From contig CAYUSB010000034.1 of NCBI GenBank assembly GCA_964447205.1, positions 1 to 64,000 of the forward strand: 64,000 nucleotides of DNA, written 5' to 3'. Within the stretch, counting starts at the first letter, position 1. The number at the start of each line of letters is the position of its first letter. Positions 18,651-27,142 of the stretch are shown here, in pieces. A program made the position numbers and the translations under genes. This DNA is from JAEUKH01 sp964447205 (GTDB lineage Bacteria; Myxococcota_A; Polyangia; Polyangiales; Ga0077539). Under the pieces are notes generated by a model, which saw only the letters and a program-made list of their open reading frames with translations, was not told the origin of the DNA and searched no databases.

Positions 18651-19403
18651 GTGAACGACCGCGAAGACGACCCCCCCCCCTCCCCGGGCCGCTTGGCCCT
18701 GCCTCCCCTCACCCGGGCCATGGCCGCGAGCATCGCTGTGCTGGGCGGGGTGTGGCTCCTGGCCGCCCTGCTCGTGGCCCTCCCCCTCGGGGGGGCAGGG
18801 GGCGGGGCCATGGGGTGGTTCGAGCGGCTTGCCCTCGTGCCCGCGGCCACCGTCGAGCGGCATCAGTACTGGCGCCTGATCACCTACGCCCTCCTGCACG
18901 ACCCGCGGACCGTGGTGGGGCCGATCTTCACCGCCCTCACCCTGTGGCTCTTCGGCGGGGCCATGGAGGCCCAGTGGGGCCTGCGCCGACTCGGGGTCAT
19001 GGCCCTCGTGGCCAGCCTCGTGGCGGGCCTCGCGGTGGTCCTCGGGGGGCAGCTCTACCTGCCCTGGTGGCAGGAGGCCACGGTCTCGCCGACGGCCTTC
19101 GAGAGCGCCCTGGTGGTCGCGTGGTGCGTCACCAACGCCCGGCTGTCGGTGTCGTTCCTGGGGGCGGTGCGTATGACGGGCAAGCAGCTCGTGCTGCTCA
19201 CCGTGGCCCTCGGGCTCCTGGGGTTCGCCATGTCGCGCACCGGGCAGAGCCTCGCCTCGCTCGTCGGGATGGGCGTCGGCTGGTGGTTCGCGTGGCGGGC
19301 CCGGTTTCGCCCGCAGCCTGCCCCGCGTCGGTCGCGGGCCCACGCCATGTCGGCCCCGCGTCTGCGGGTGATCGACGGCGGACGCCGCGACCTGCCCAAC
19401 TGA
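18651..19403 (+). CDS. Rhomboid-like membrane protein lacking the catalytic Ser motif
   Basis: A 250-aa polytopic protein with about six hydrophobic helices. The second helix region has the rhomboid landmark WRLITYALLHD followed by FTALTLWLFGGAMEAQWG, the usual loop/helix pattern. Where active rhomboid proteases carry GxSG in the fourth helix, this protein has TAFESALVVAW, and the third His in the last helix is not obvious. It is therefore probably a non-proteolytic rhomboid-fold protein that binds membrane clients. A short Pro-rich N-terminus and a basic C-terminal tail are cytoplasmic. The start is GTG; an ATG 25 codons later is possible. Confidence 0.7.
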   Translation: MNDREDDPPPSPGRLALPPLTRAMAASIAVLGGVWLLAALLVALPLGGAGGGAMGWFERLALVPAATVERHQYWRLITYALLHDPRTVVGPIFTALTLWLFGGAMEAQWGLRRLGVMALVASLVAGLAVVLGGQLYLPWWQEATVSPTAFESALVVAWCVTNARLSVSFLGAVRMTGKQLVLLTVALGLLGFAMSRTGQSLASLVGMGVGWWFAWRARFRPQPAPRRSRAHAMSAPRLRVIDGGRRDLPN

Positions 19404-19438
19404 CGGACACGGTCACAGGAAGCCCCAGTCCGCGGCGC

Positions 19439-22324
19439 TCAGCGCAGGGTGGGCTCCACCCGCGTGAGGGGCAGGATCGAGTGGCCCGACCCGCTGCGCG
19501 GCAGGCTCGCCCGGATGCGCTCGGCCTCGCGGAGCAGGCCCAACTGCACCGCGTGAGCGGCCTCGGTCTCGACCACCCGGGTGGCCAGCTCGGGGGTGTC
19601 GAGGAAGGCCACCACCTCCAGGAGCTCCCAGTCTGGGGGGCTCGCCCGTCCCTCGGCGAGGGCCACGGTGCGCAGGAGCCACTCGGCGGTCGCCTCGTGG
19701 TGGGCGTGGCGACACCGGGCCGCGCGCACCCGGGCGGCCTCGGCCTCTTCCCGGGCGGCGTCGAGGGCACCCATGCTCAGCAGGGCCCCCGCCGCGTCGA
19801 GCATGGCCCCGATCCGCACGGTCTCCCAAGGGGCCAGCCGTACGGCCTCGGAGAAGGCCACCACGGCCTCGCGGGGCCGTCCCTCGCGGGCCCGCTCCAG
19901 GCCCACCCAGGCGCACCACGCGGCCTTGTCGGCGATCTCGGGGGCGGAGGCACCCCCGTCCCGGGGCGGGCGCCAACGGTCGATCAGCTCGGCCCGGTCG
20001 GCCGGGGGGCTCGTGGACATCGTATGCAGGGTGAGGTCACGGGCGGCCCGGCGTACGCCCGGGTCGACGGCCCGCAGGAGGGGCTCGACCAGGCGACGGG
20101 CCCGCTCGGAGGCCACGGGCAGGGCCAGGGCGGCCCGTAGGAGCTGGTCGAGGGAGGACAGGGCTTCGAGCTGGGCCAGACCCGGGTGATCGGAGGCCAG
20201 GGCGAGCTGATCGAGGGCCCGGTCGAGGGCCCGCGGGGTGCCTTCGGCCAGGGCCAGGAGGGTCCAGCAATGGAGGAGGGCGATCACGGCCTCCGGGCGG
20301 GGGTTTGCCCCGAGACCCCAACGACGCAGGTCGTCGAGGGCCTCGCTGAGGGCGATCACGGCGAGGGCCAAGGCCCCCTGGGCGGCCAGGCGCTCGGCGA
20401 ACACCAGGGCCTCGGTGAGCACGGCGTCGAGGGCCTCGGCCGGGGCCTCGGGGGTCAGGGTCGCCCGCAGGTGACGGAGCCGCCCTTCGGCCCCCGGGCG
20501 GAGGGCCTGGGCCAGGCGATGATGCCGATGCCGGTCGTCTTCGCGGGTGCGGTGCAGCTCCTTCAAGAGGTTGACGTGCGGCACGATGATGTCCGCGCCG
20601 TCGAAGGCGATGAGGCCCGCGTCGCGCATGGCCACAAGCTCGGCCTCGATGCTCCAGCGGGCCTCGCCCGTGACGGACTGCAAGAGCGAGGCGGTGGCCG
20701 TGGGCCACCCCACGCAGATCCAACGGAGCAGGTCGGTCTGCCGTGTCCCGGCCGCAAAACCCGGGGGCGGAGCCACGCCCGGGGGGCTCTGCCGCAGGGC
20801 GGCCTCGACCCGAGAGAGCCCCTCGCGGGTGACCCGCACCTTGTCGCCGTCGCGGGCCCCGATCCCGTCGCGGACCCACCGATCGAGCTCCTCGTGCACC
20901 GCCCGAGGCAGGGCCCCGGTGCGCGCGAAGAGGCAGTGGGTGGCGTCGGTGACGAGGTGCAGCACCCGCTGGTGGCCCGCGATGAAGGTCGACAAGACCT
21001 CCAAGGAGAACGGGCTCAGGGCCAGCCGCGGGAGCTCGGCGGGCAGCGGGGTGGACACCCCGCAGGCGAGGGCCACGGGGCCGCGCTGGGCGGCCTCCAC
21101 GAGGAGCCTGGCGGACCAGGGGTCGACCTGATCGAAATCGTCGACGAGGACTGCCCCCCCGGCCAGGGCCTCGGCGAGGGACCCTCGGAGCGCCTGGAGC
21201 ACGGCGTCGAGGCCATCGTCGGGGGACGGGCGCGGCAGGGTGAAGGCGGCGTCGAGCGAGGCGAAGGGGCCGAGGCAGGGCTCGACCCGGAGCACCCTGC
21301 GGCCTTCGGCGGACAGGGCCTCGGCGAGGGCGTCGAGGACGCGGGTGCGTCCGCTCCCGGGGGGGCCGCAGACGGCGACGCCCGCGCCGGAGCGGAGCCG
21401 GTCGAGGCCGTCGTCGAGGATGTCGCGGGGCCCGAGCCATGGAGCCGCCACCCGGGGGGCCTCGGCGCCTTCGAGGGCCGCGATGACCAGGGCCGCGTTG
21501 GCGTACCGGGCCTCGGGCAGCCGCGACAGGAGCCGATCGACCACGGCGGCCACCCCGAGCGGAACCCCAGGGGCCTGGGCCCGCAGGGGCGGGGCCGGGC
21601 GGAAGCACCGGGCAAAGAGGATGGCCTGGACCGACCCCCCCTCGAAGGGCAGGACGCCGCTCAGGGCCTCGTAGAGCATGGCCCCGAAGGCGTAGAGGTC
21701 GGCCGCGGGGGTGACCTGGTCGCCGAGGACCTGCTCGGGGGCGAGGTAGCTCGGGGTCCCGAGGATCTCGCCCCGGCGGGTGATGGCGCCCTCCAGGCTG
21801 CCCCAGGACACGCCGAAATCGAGCACCACCGGCTCGCCCTCGGGGCTCACGAGGATGTTGCTGGGCTTGAGGTCGCGGTGGACCACCCCGCTCGCGTGCA
21901 CGGCCCCGAGGGTGGTGAGCAGACGTCGGGCGATGGGTTCGAGCTGGGGCCAGGGGATCGGGGTGGGGCCCCCGGGAAACGGGCGACCTTCGATGGGCTC
22001 AAGCACCACGAAGGCCACGTCGCCGTCGATGCCCTCATCGAGCAGGCGGGCCACCCCGGGGATCCGCAGCCGTCGCAAGGCCGCCACCTCGCGCCGAACC
22101 CTGGCGGCGTCGGCCCCGTCTCGGCGCGGCAGGGCCTTCACCGCCACCGACTCACCGCTCACCCGGTCGGTGGCGAGCCACACGGCGCTCTGGCCCCCGC
22201 GGCCTAGGAGCCGCACGAGGCGATACCGTTGCGCGAGGATGAAGTCGGCGCGCAGGTTGATCAGGCTCGGGAGCTTGAACGCGCCGGGGGTCTCGGTGGG
22301 AGACGTCTGGGGCAAATCTCCCAT
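19439..22324 (-). CDS. Ser/Thr protein kinase fused to an ATPase and a TPR-like domain
   Basis: A 961-aa cytoplasmic regulator. Kinase domain about residues 30-285: Gly loop LGRGGQSAVW, VAVKAL with the catalytic Lys, HRDLKPSN, DFGVSWG and APEQVLGD, so activity is expected. A P-loop ATPase-like domain follows with GPPGSGRT (about 320-327) and VLVDDFDQVD as Walker B (about 393), then about 350 residues of helical repeats. The layout recalls ATPase-coupled kinases of Myxococcota and STAND-type signalling proteins. The start is the ATG giving MGDLPQ; a TTG 13 codons upstream is possible. No partner gene is adjacent except the sigma54-activator-like protein upstream on the same strand. Confidence 0.85.
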   Translation of the reverse strand: MGDLPQTSPTETPGAFKLPSLINLRADFILAQRYRLVRLLGRGGQSAVWLATDRVSGESVAVKALPRRDGADAARVRREVAALRRLRIPGVARLLDEGIDGDVAFVVLEPIEGRPFPGGPTPIPWPQLEPIARRLLTTLGAVHASGVVHRDLKPSNILVSPEGEPVVLDFGVSWGSLEGAITRRGEILGTPSYLAPEQVLGDQVTPAADLYAFGAMLYEALSGVLPFEGGSVQAILFARCFRPAPPLRAQAPGVPLGVAAVVDRLLSRLPEARYANAALVIAALEGAEAPRVAAPWLGPRDILDDGLDRLRSGAGVAVCGPPGSGRTRVLDALAEALSAEGRRVLRVEPCLGPFASLDAAFTLPRPSPDDGLDAVLQALRGSLAEALAGGAVLVDDFDQVDPWSARLLVEAAQRGPVALACGVSTPLPAELPRLALSPFSLEVLSTFIAGHQRVLHLVTDATHCLFARTGALPRAVHEELDRWVRDGIGARDGDKVRVTREGLSRVEAALRQSPPGVAPPPGFAAGTRQTDLLRWICVGWPTATASLLQSVTGEARWSIEAELVAMRDAGLIAFDGADIIVPHVNLLKELHRTREDDRHRHHRLAQALRPGAEGRLRHLRATLTPEAPAEALDAVLTEALVFAERLAAQGALALAVIALSEALDDLRRWGLGANPRPEAVIALLHCWTLLALAEGTPRALDRALDQLALASDHPGLAQLEALSSLDQLLRAALALPVASERARRLVEPLLRAVDPGVRRAARDLTLHTMSTSPPADRAELIDRWRPPRDGGASAPEIADKAAWCAWVGLERAREGRPREAVVAFSEAVRLAPWETVRIGAMLDAAGALLSMGALDAAREEAEAARVRAARCRHAHHEATAEWLLRTVALAEGRASPPDWELLEVVAFLDTPELATRVVETEAAHAVQLGLLREAERIRASLPRSGSGHSILPLTRVEPTLR

Positions 22325-22381
22325 GGGTTTCTGCGATGTTACGATGCTGCCCGGAGGGGTCAAGGCCCGGGCGCCACGCGC

Positions 22382-24658
22382 TCACGCGTCGTGCCGTGGG
22401 GCGCCCTCACCATCGAATTCTGCCCCGCGCTGTGCGGCCCGCAGCGTCGGAGGGAGGTCGTCGGGCAGGAGCCGGGTGCCCCGGCAGCGCTGCACCGCAA
22501 ACTCCAGGGTGGCCCACAGCTCGGGGAGGTTGCCCGGCCAGTGCCAGGCCTGGAGGAGCCCGAGGGCCGCCGGGTCGATCCCGACGGGGGCCCTGCCGAG
22601 GACCCGGCACGCCCGGTCGATCCCGAGCAGGCAGAGCGACTCCAGGTCTTCGCGGCGGTCGCGCAGGGCGGGTAGCTTCGCCGCCCGCCCTTCGAGGGCG
22701 GCCACGAGGCCCCGAGGCAGGTCGCACTCCTGGGGTCTGCGTCGGGTCGAGACCACGAGGCGGGCTTCGACCGGGTAGGGCCGCGGGTCGCCGAGCCGCC
22801 GGGTCTTGCCCGTGGCCAGGGCCTCGTGCAGGGCGGACAGGGCGTCGTGGCCGAGGGCGGGCAGGTCGCACAGGGCCAGGGTGCCCCCCGCGGCCTGTCC
22901 GAGCAGACCCTCCCGGGCTACGGGACCGCGGGCGTCCCCGAGCAGGACGGCCAGGGCTTCGGCCGCAGGCACCGCGGCGCAGTCGACGAGCACGAAGGCC
23001 CCGGGGGCCCGCTCGGACTGGCTGTGGAGTCGCAGGGCGGCCGCGGCGGAGCCTGCCCCAGGCTCGGCCAGGAGGCACACCGGGTCGCGACCGGGTGCCA
23101 ACGACTGCAGGCGCAGGTCGAGGGTGCGGGAGGCCGGGGCGTAGGCGATCCAGGCGTGGTCGAGGGCCCCGAGGCGGGTCGCGGGGGCCGGGTGGGCGAG
23201 GCGGGCTTCGAGGGCCTCGGCCCGGTGGTCGGCGGCCTCGCGGTGGGACTCGGCCTCGCGGCGGGCCTCCTCGGCCGCGTGCAGGCGCTCCTGGGCCCGG
23301 TGCAGGGCCGCGATGCGGGCGTAGGCCCCCTCGGCCGCCCGGGACACCTCCTCGAGGCGGGACACCTCCTCGTAGCTCGGGACCGCCTCCCGGCTCCCTC
23401 GGGGCAGAAGAATCACGCCCACCAGGTGCCCGTCGTCGCACAGGGGCAGGGCCCCGAGGGCCTCGTGTCCGTCGAGGGCCGCGACCACGGGGCGCAGGGC
23501 GGGGCTCCGCACGACCCCCGGGCGCAGGACGTCGGCGAAGACCCCCCGGGGACGGGCCCGGAGCCACGCGAGGAGGGCCCTCTCGGACTCCAGGGACAGC
23601 ACCGCCGTGGAGGCCCCCCCGGTCACGTCGACCCGCAGGACCTCGGCCCGGTCGAGGACCCACAGGGCCGCCGGGGCCCGCAGGTCGCGGGCGGCGAAAC
23701 GCAGGGGATCGAGCAGGGCCGCCGCGAGGTCGGGCAGGGTCTCGGCCCGGGGCAGGGCCCTCAGGATGGCGTCGCACGCGTCGAGGAGCCGCCCCCCGTC
23801 GGGACGGAGGCGGGACTCGGCCGCGGGCCAGCCCAGGACCATGGCCCCGAGGGCCACGAGGACCGCCGCCATGGGGGCCTCGGGGGCGATCCAGGCCAGG
23901 ACGGCCCCGAAGCCCAGGCCCAATGCCCCGGCGGCGCTGCGACGGGCGAACAGGGCCGCCCGCTCGAGGGCGATGGCCCCAGACCCCAGGGTGAGCCCGA
24001 GGACCAGGGCCGTGAGCCCGAGGGCGACCACCCAGGGGCTGACCGCCCGCCCGAGGGCGGCGGCCACGGTGAGGCTCGTGGCCAGGGCGGCCGTCCCGAG
24101 GCCCGGCAGGATGAGACGGGCCCGGTCGCGGGGCTCCATGGGTCGGGCCACCCCGTGGGCGAAGCACAAGACCACGACCCAGGCCCCGAGGGCGGCCAAC
24201 GCCCGTGGGGCGGGGACCCACAGGGGCACATTGGGCGACAGCCCCCAGCCCACCACCGCGGCGATGCCCAGGGCCGGCGCGGCCGCCCTCCGCAGGGCCC
24301 GGGTGTCGAGGGGGAGGGCCAGGGCGAGCAGGGCCGCCATCCCCAGGGCGTTGCCCACGCACAGGGCGTACAGGAGCCGCAGGGCGTGGCTCGCGGGCCG
24401 ACCCCCCGCCACGGTGGCGGAGATGGCCAGGGCCGCGAAGGCTCCGGCCACCGAGGCGCACTCGGTCAGGGCCGGGGCCGGACCCTCCCGGGCACGCCGC
24501 GGGCCCAGGGCGGCCACGAGGGCCAGGGCGAAGAGCCCCGCGGACTCCGGGCCGACCTCCGAGGCCCCGTTGCGCAGGGCCACCACGGCCACCCAGGCCG
24601 CGGCCAGGGCGGCCAGCTCGCTCCACGGAACGCGCAGGGGTGGAGGCGGGCGAATCAC
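22382..24658 (-). CDS. Membrane GAF protein with a degenerate sigma54-activator-type ATPase domain
   Basis: 758 aa. Residues about 10-265 hold eight or more hydrophobic helices. About 320-425 look like a GAF-type sensor domain, 430-485 are a charged coiled coil, and about 500-735 align in order with the AAA domain of sigma54 activators. Key motifs are eroded: Walker A reads AEPGAGSAAAA without the Lys/Thr, the GAFTGA loop that contacts sigma54 is missing (DARGPVAREG), and Walker B is GTLALCDLPAL. The end retains HWPGNLPELW (compare WPGNVRELxN), but no helix-turn-helix follows. It probably senses or scaffolds rather than activating sigma54 transcription. The gene starts with GTG. Confidence 0.75.
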   Translation of the reverse strand: MIRPPPPLRVPWSELAALAAAWVAVVALRNGASEVGPESAGLFALALVAALGPRRAREGPAPALTECASVAGAFAALAISATVAGGRPASHALRLLYALCVGNALGMAALLALALPLDTRALRRAAAPALGIAAVVGWGLSPNVPLWVPAPRALAALGAWVVVLCFAHGVARPMEPRDRARLILPGLGTAALATSLTVAAALGRAVSPWVVALGLTALVLGLTLGSGAIALERAALFARRSAAGALGLGFGAVLAWIAPEAPMAAVLVALGAMVLGWPAAESRLRPDGGRLLDACDAILRALPRAETLPDLAAALLDPLRFAARDLRAPAALWVLDRAEVLRVDVTGGASTAVLSLESERALLAWLRARPRGVFADVLRPGVVRSPALRPVVAALDGHEALGALPLCDDGHLVGVILLPRGSREAVPSYEEVSRLEEVSRAAEGAYARIAALHRAQERLHAAEEARREAESHREAADHRAEALEARLAHPAPATRLGALDHAWIAYAPASRTLDLRLQSLAPGRDPVCLLAEPGAGSAAAALRLHSQSERAPGAFVLVDCAAVPAAEALAVLLGDARGPVAREGLLGQAAGGTLALCDLPALGHDALSALHEALATGKTRRLGDPRPYPVEARLVVSTRRRPQECDLPRGLVAALEGRAAKLPALRDRREDLESLCLLGIDRACRVLGRAPVGIDPAALGLLQAWHWPGNLPELWATLEFAVQRCRGTRLLPDDLPPTLRAAQRGAEFDGEGAPRHDA

Positions 24659-24707
24659 GCGGGCACTCTACGAGAGGGGCCTCGGATCGTCGAGGTCCCG
24701 GGGCCGC

Positions 24708-25937
24708 TCAGGGGGACCCCGGCGACCCGGCCGACGGACGGCGGATCTCGGCCATCTCGCCGAGCTCGGTCAGGACCTCGAGGCAGTGGTCGAGCTCGGC
24801 CCGGGTGTGGCCCCGGGTGACGTTGAGCCGCATGCGCTCCTCGCCCTGTTTTACGCCCGGATACGTGATGGGGATCATGTAGATCCCGCGCTCGTAGAGC
24901 AGGTGGTGCAAGAGCATGGCCTTGCGTTCGTCGCGCACCATCACGGGCATGATGTGGGTGTCGCTGTGCCCGAGGTCGAACCCGCGCCCCAGGAGCTCCT
25001 GGCGCATGTAGGCCGCGTTGGCGTGGAGCTCCGCCACCAGGGCGGGGCCGTCCTCTTCGAGCATGCTGAGCACGGTGGCGGCGGCGGCCACGATGGGTAC
25101 CGGCAGGGTGGCGCTGAAGACGAAGCTGCGGGCCACGTGTTTGACGAGGTCGACCACGTTGGCCGCCCCGAGGATGACCCCCCCGATCCCGCCGAAGACC
25201 TTGGAGAAGGTCGACACCACCACCGGGACCTCGCCCTCCAGGCCGAGGTCCTCGAGGATCCCGCGGCCATGGTGGCCGAGGGTCCCCGAGCCGTGGGCGT
25301 CGTCGACGACGAGGACGGCCCCGTGACGTGTGCACACCTCGTGGATCTCGCGCAGGCGCCCTTTGTCGCCGTCGAGGGAGTAGATCCCCTCGACCAGGAC
25401 GAGGGCGTTGGGCCGGGCCCGGGAGCTCAAGACCCGCTCGAGGGAGCGGGCCGAGTTGTGGTTGAAGAAGCGGACCTCGGGCTGCTTGCCGGGCTGCCCC
25501 GCGGCCATGAAGGTCCCGTCGAGGATGCAGGCGTGGGCGAGGTTGTCGAGGACCAGGGTGGTGTCGCGGTCGGCGAGGGCCATCACCACCCCCACCATGG
25601 CCTGGTAGCCCGTGGTGGTGATGAGGGCTCGCTCGAAGCCGAAGTAGCGGGCGAGCCGCTCTTCGAGGTCGACGTGGGCCGTGGTGGTGGCCTGCACCCG
25701 GGAGCTCGACAGGCCGCAGGCGAAGCGGTCGACGGCCTCGTGGGCCGCGGCCAGGACGCGCGGGTGGGTGGTGAGCCCGAGGTAGTCGTTGGAGCTGAAG
25801 TTGACGAAGGCGTGGCCGTCCACGCTCGTGCGCAGCCCCCCCGTGGAGAAGGGGCGGAAGAAGGGGTACACCCCGGCCTCGCGAGCCTCGCGCACCCGGG
25901 CGAGCTCGGTGTGGGCCTTGTCGTCGATCCAGCTCAT
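24708..25937 (-). CDS. Alpha-oxoamine synthase (PLP-dependent, serine palmitoyltransferase/KBL-like)
   Basis: A 409-aa enzyme of the family that condenses an amino acid with an acyl thioester, releasing CO2 to give an alpha-aminoketone. Landmarks: NDYLGLTTHP, His135 in DNLAHAC stacking on PLP, the cofactor Asp in VVDDAHGSGTLG (about 212), and the Schiff-base Lys246 in STFSKVFGGIGG. The text around Lys246 (HVARSFVFSATLP) is closest to serine palmitoyltransferase and 2-amino-3-ketobutyrate ligase, not BioF or HemA. Its ATG overlaps the stop of the ketosynthase-like gene (ATGA), so it is the last of three coupled genes. Context suggests it takes its acyl chain from a carrier protein; the amino acid used is unknown. 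Confidence 0.9.
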   Translation of the reverse strand: MSWIDDKAHTELARVREAREAGVYPFFRPFSTGGLRTSVDGHAFVNFSSNDYLGLTTHPRVLAAAHEAVDRFACGLSSSRVQATTTAHVDLEERLARYFGFERALITTTGYQAMVGVVMALADRDTTLVLDNLAHACILDGTFMAAGQPGKQPEVRFFNHNSARSLERVLSSRARPNALVLVEGIYSLDGDKGRLREIHEVCTRHGAVLVVDDAHGSGTLGHHGRGILEDLGLEGEVPVVVSTFSKVFGGIGGVILGAANVVDLVKHVARSFVFSATLPVPIVAAAATVLSMLEEDGPALVAELHANAAYMRQELLGRGFDLGHSDTHIMPVMVRDERKAMLLHHLLYERGIYMIPITYPGVKQGEERMRLNVTRGHTRAELDHCLEVLTELGEMAEIRRPSAGSPGSP

Positions 25938-27142
25938 TCGATGTCCTCCGCGCGACGGACCACGACGGCCGACGCGTTGCCATAGAAGCCCAGGGCCGTG
26001 ACCAGGGCGACCCGCACCCCAGGGGGAACGGTCCCGCGCACCAGGGCCCCCCTCCCGGGCCCGTCTCCGTGCAGGAGGGCCACCGCGGCGGCGACCCCGA
26101 AGGCCCCGGCCGCGCCGAGGGTCTCGCCGAGGCGACCCTTGGGGGCCACCACCGCCACCTCGGGGCCCAGGGCGGCGGTGATCGCCCCCATCTCGGCCTG
26201 GTCGAGGGCCCTATACCCTCCGAGGCCGGAGACCACCACGTCGACCGATGCGGGCGTGAGTCCCGCGTCGCCCAGGGCCTCCGCGATGGCGACCTCCAGG
26301 GCCTCAGGCTGGGGGCACGCCAGGGGGTCTGCCTCTTCGTGGTCGGGCGGGACCTGCCCCGTCCCGTACCCCGCCATGACGGCCCACACCGTGGCCCCCC
26401 GGGCCCGGGCCCGGGCGAGGTCTTCGACGCACAGGAGGGCGGCCCCTTCGCCCAGACGGAGGCCCGCGCTGCCTGGGAGTCCGGGGCCCCACGCGGGGGG
26501 GTCGAGGTCGAGCATCTCGCGCCGGGCCATGCCGAGCCCGAGGGGTTCGGACAGGGCCTCGGCCCCGCCGACGAGGAGGGCCTCGGACCGGCCCGTGGCG
26601 AGGTACGTCTCGGCGCACCCGAAGGCGTCGAGGCCCCCGGTGGGGCCGTTGGTGACCGTGGCGTTGAGGCCCTGGAGGTCTTCCCAGATGCTCACCTGGC
26701 CGAGGGCGCTGTTGATCACCGTGTTGGGAAACCGGGCGGGGTTGAGGTACCGGGGGTCTTCGAGTTGGGCCACCCGGTCGAGCTCGGCGATGGCCTCCAG
26801 CGACCCATAGGCCGTCGACCCGACGACCCCCACCCGGTCGGGGCCGTACGCGCGGAAGGCCCCTTCGGACTTGAGTCCCGCGTGGACGAGGCCCAACCGC
26901 GCGGCGACCAGGAGGAGGCGGGTGATCCGGTCGGCGTTGCGCAGGCCCTTGTCGCCGAGGAGGGGGCGCGGGTCGAAGTCAACGACCTCGGCCACGCGGG
27001 CGGGGCCCGAAGGGAGGGTGACCGCGGGCCAGGCGGCGTCGCAGAAGGTGTCGGCCTCGCTGCGGAGGGCGTCGCGGGCGGCCTCCCAGCCGAGGCCTCC
27101 GGCGCAGACGAGGCCGAGGCCCGTGATGGCCCGGGGGGTCAC
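25934..27142 (-). CDS. Ketosynthase homologue without active-site Cys (chain-length-factor-like)
   Basis: 402 aa with the thiolase fold of FabF-type ketosynthases. At the nucleophile position (N-x-T-x-x-x-x-C in active enzymes) it reads NATVTNGPTGG, so Pro167 replaces Cys. The His motif HGTGT is also gone (SGLGGYRALD), while the C-terminal Gly-rich strand region GFYGNASAVVV remains. Loss of both residues with retention of the fold is the hallmark of chain-length factors that pair with an active ketosynthase in type II polyketide and aryl-polyene systems. The GTG start overlaps the stop of the active ketosynthase (GTGA) and the stop overlaps the alpha-oxoamine synthase start, supporting stoichiometric synthesis. 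Confidence 0.8.
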   Translation of the reverse strand: MTPRAITGLGLVCAGGLGWEAARDALRSEADTFCDAAWPAVTLPSGPARVAEVVDFDPRPLLGDKGLRNADRITRLLLVAARLGLVHAGLKSEGAFRAYGPDRVGVVGSTAYGSLEAIAELDRVAQLEDPRYLNPARFPNTVINSALGQVSIWEDLQGLNATVTNGPTGGLDAFGCAETYLATGRSEALLVGGAEALSEPLGLGMARREMLDLDPPAWGPGLPGSAGLRLGEGAALLCVEDLARARARGATVWAVMAGYGTGQVPPDHEEADPLACPQPEALEVAIAEALGDAGLTPASVDVVVSGLGGYRALDQAEMGAITAALGPEVAVVAPKGRLGETLGAAGAFGVAAAVALLHGDGPGRGALVRGTVPPGVRVALVTALGFYGNASAVVVRRAEDIE

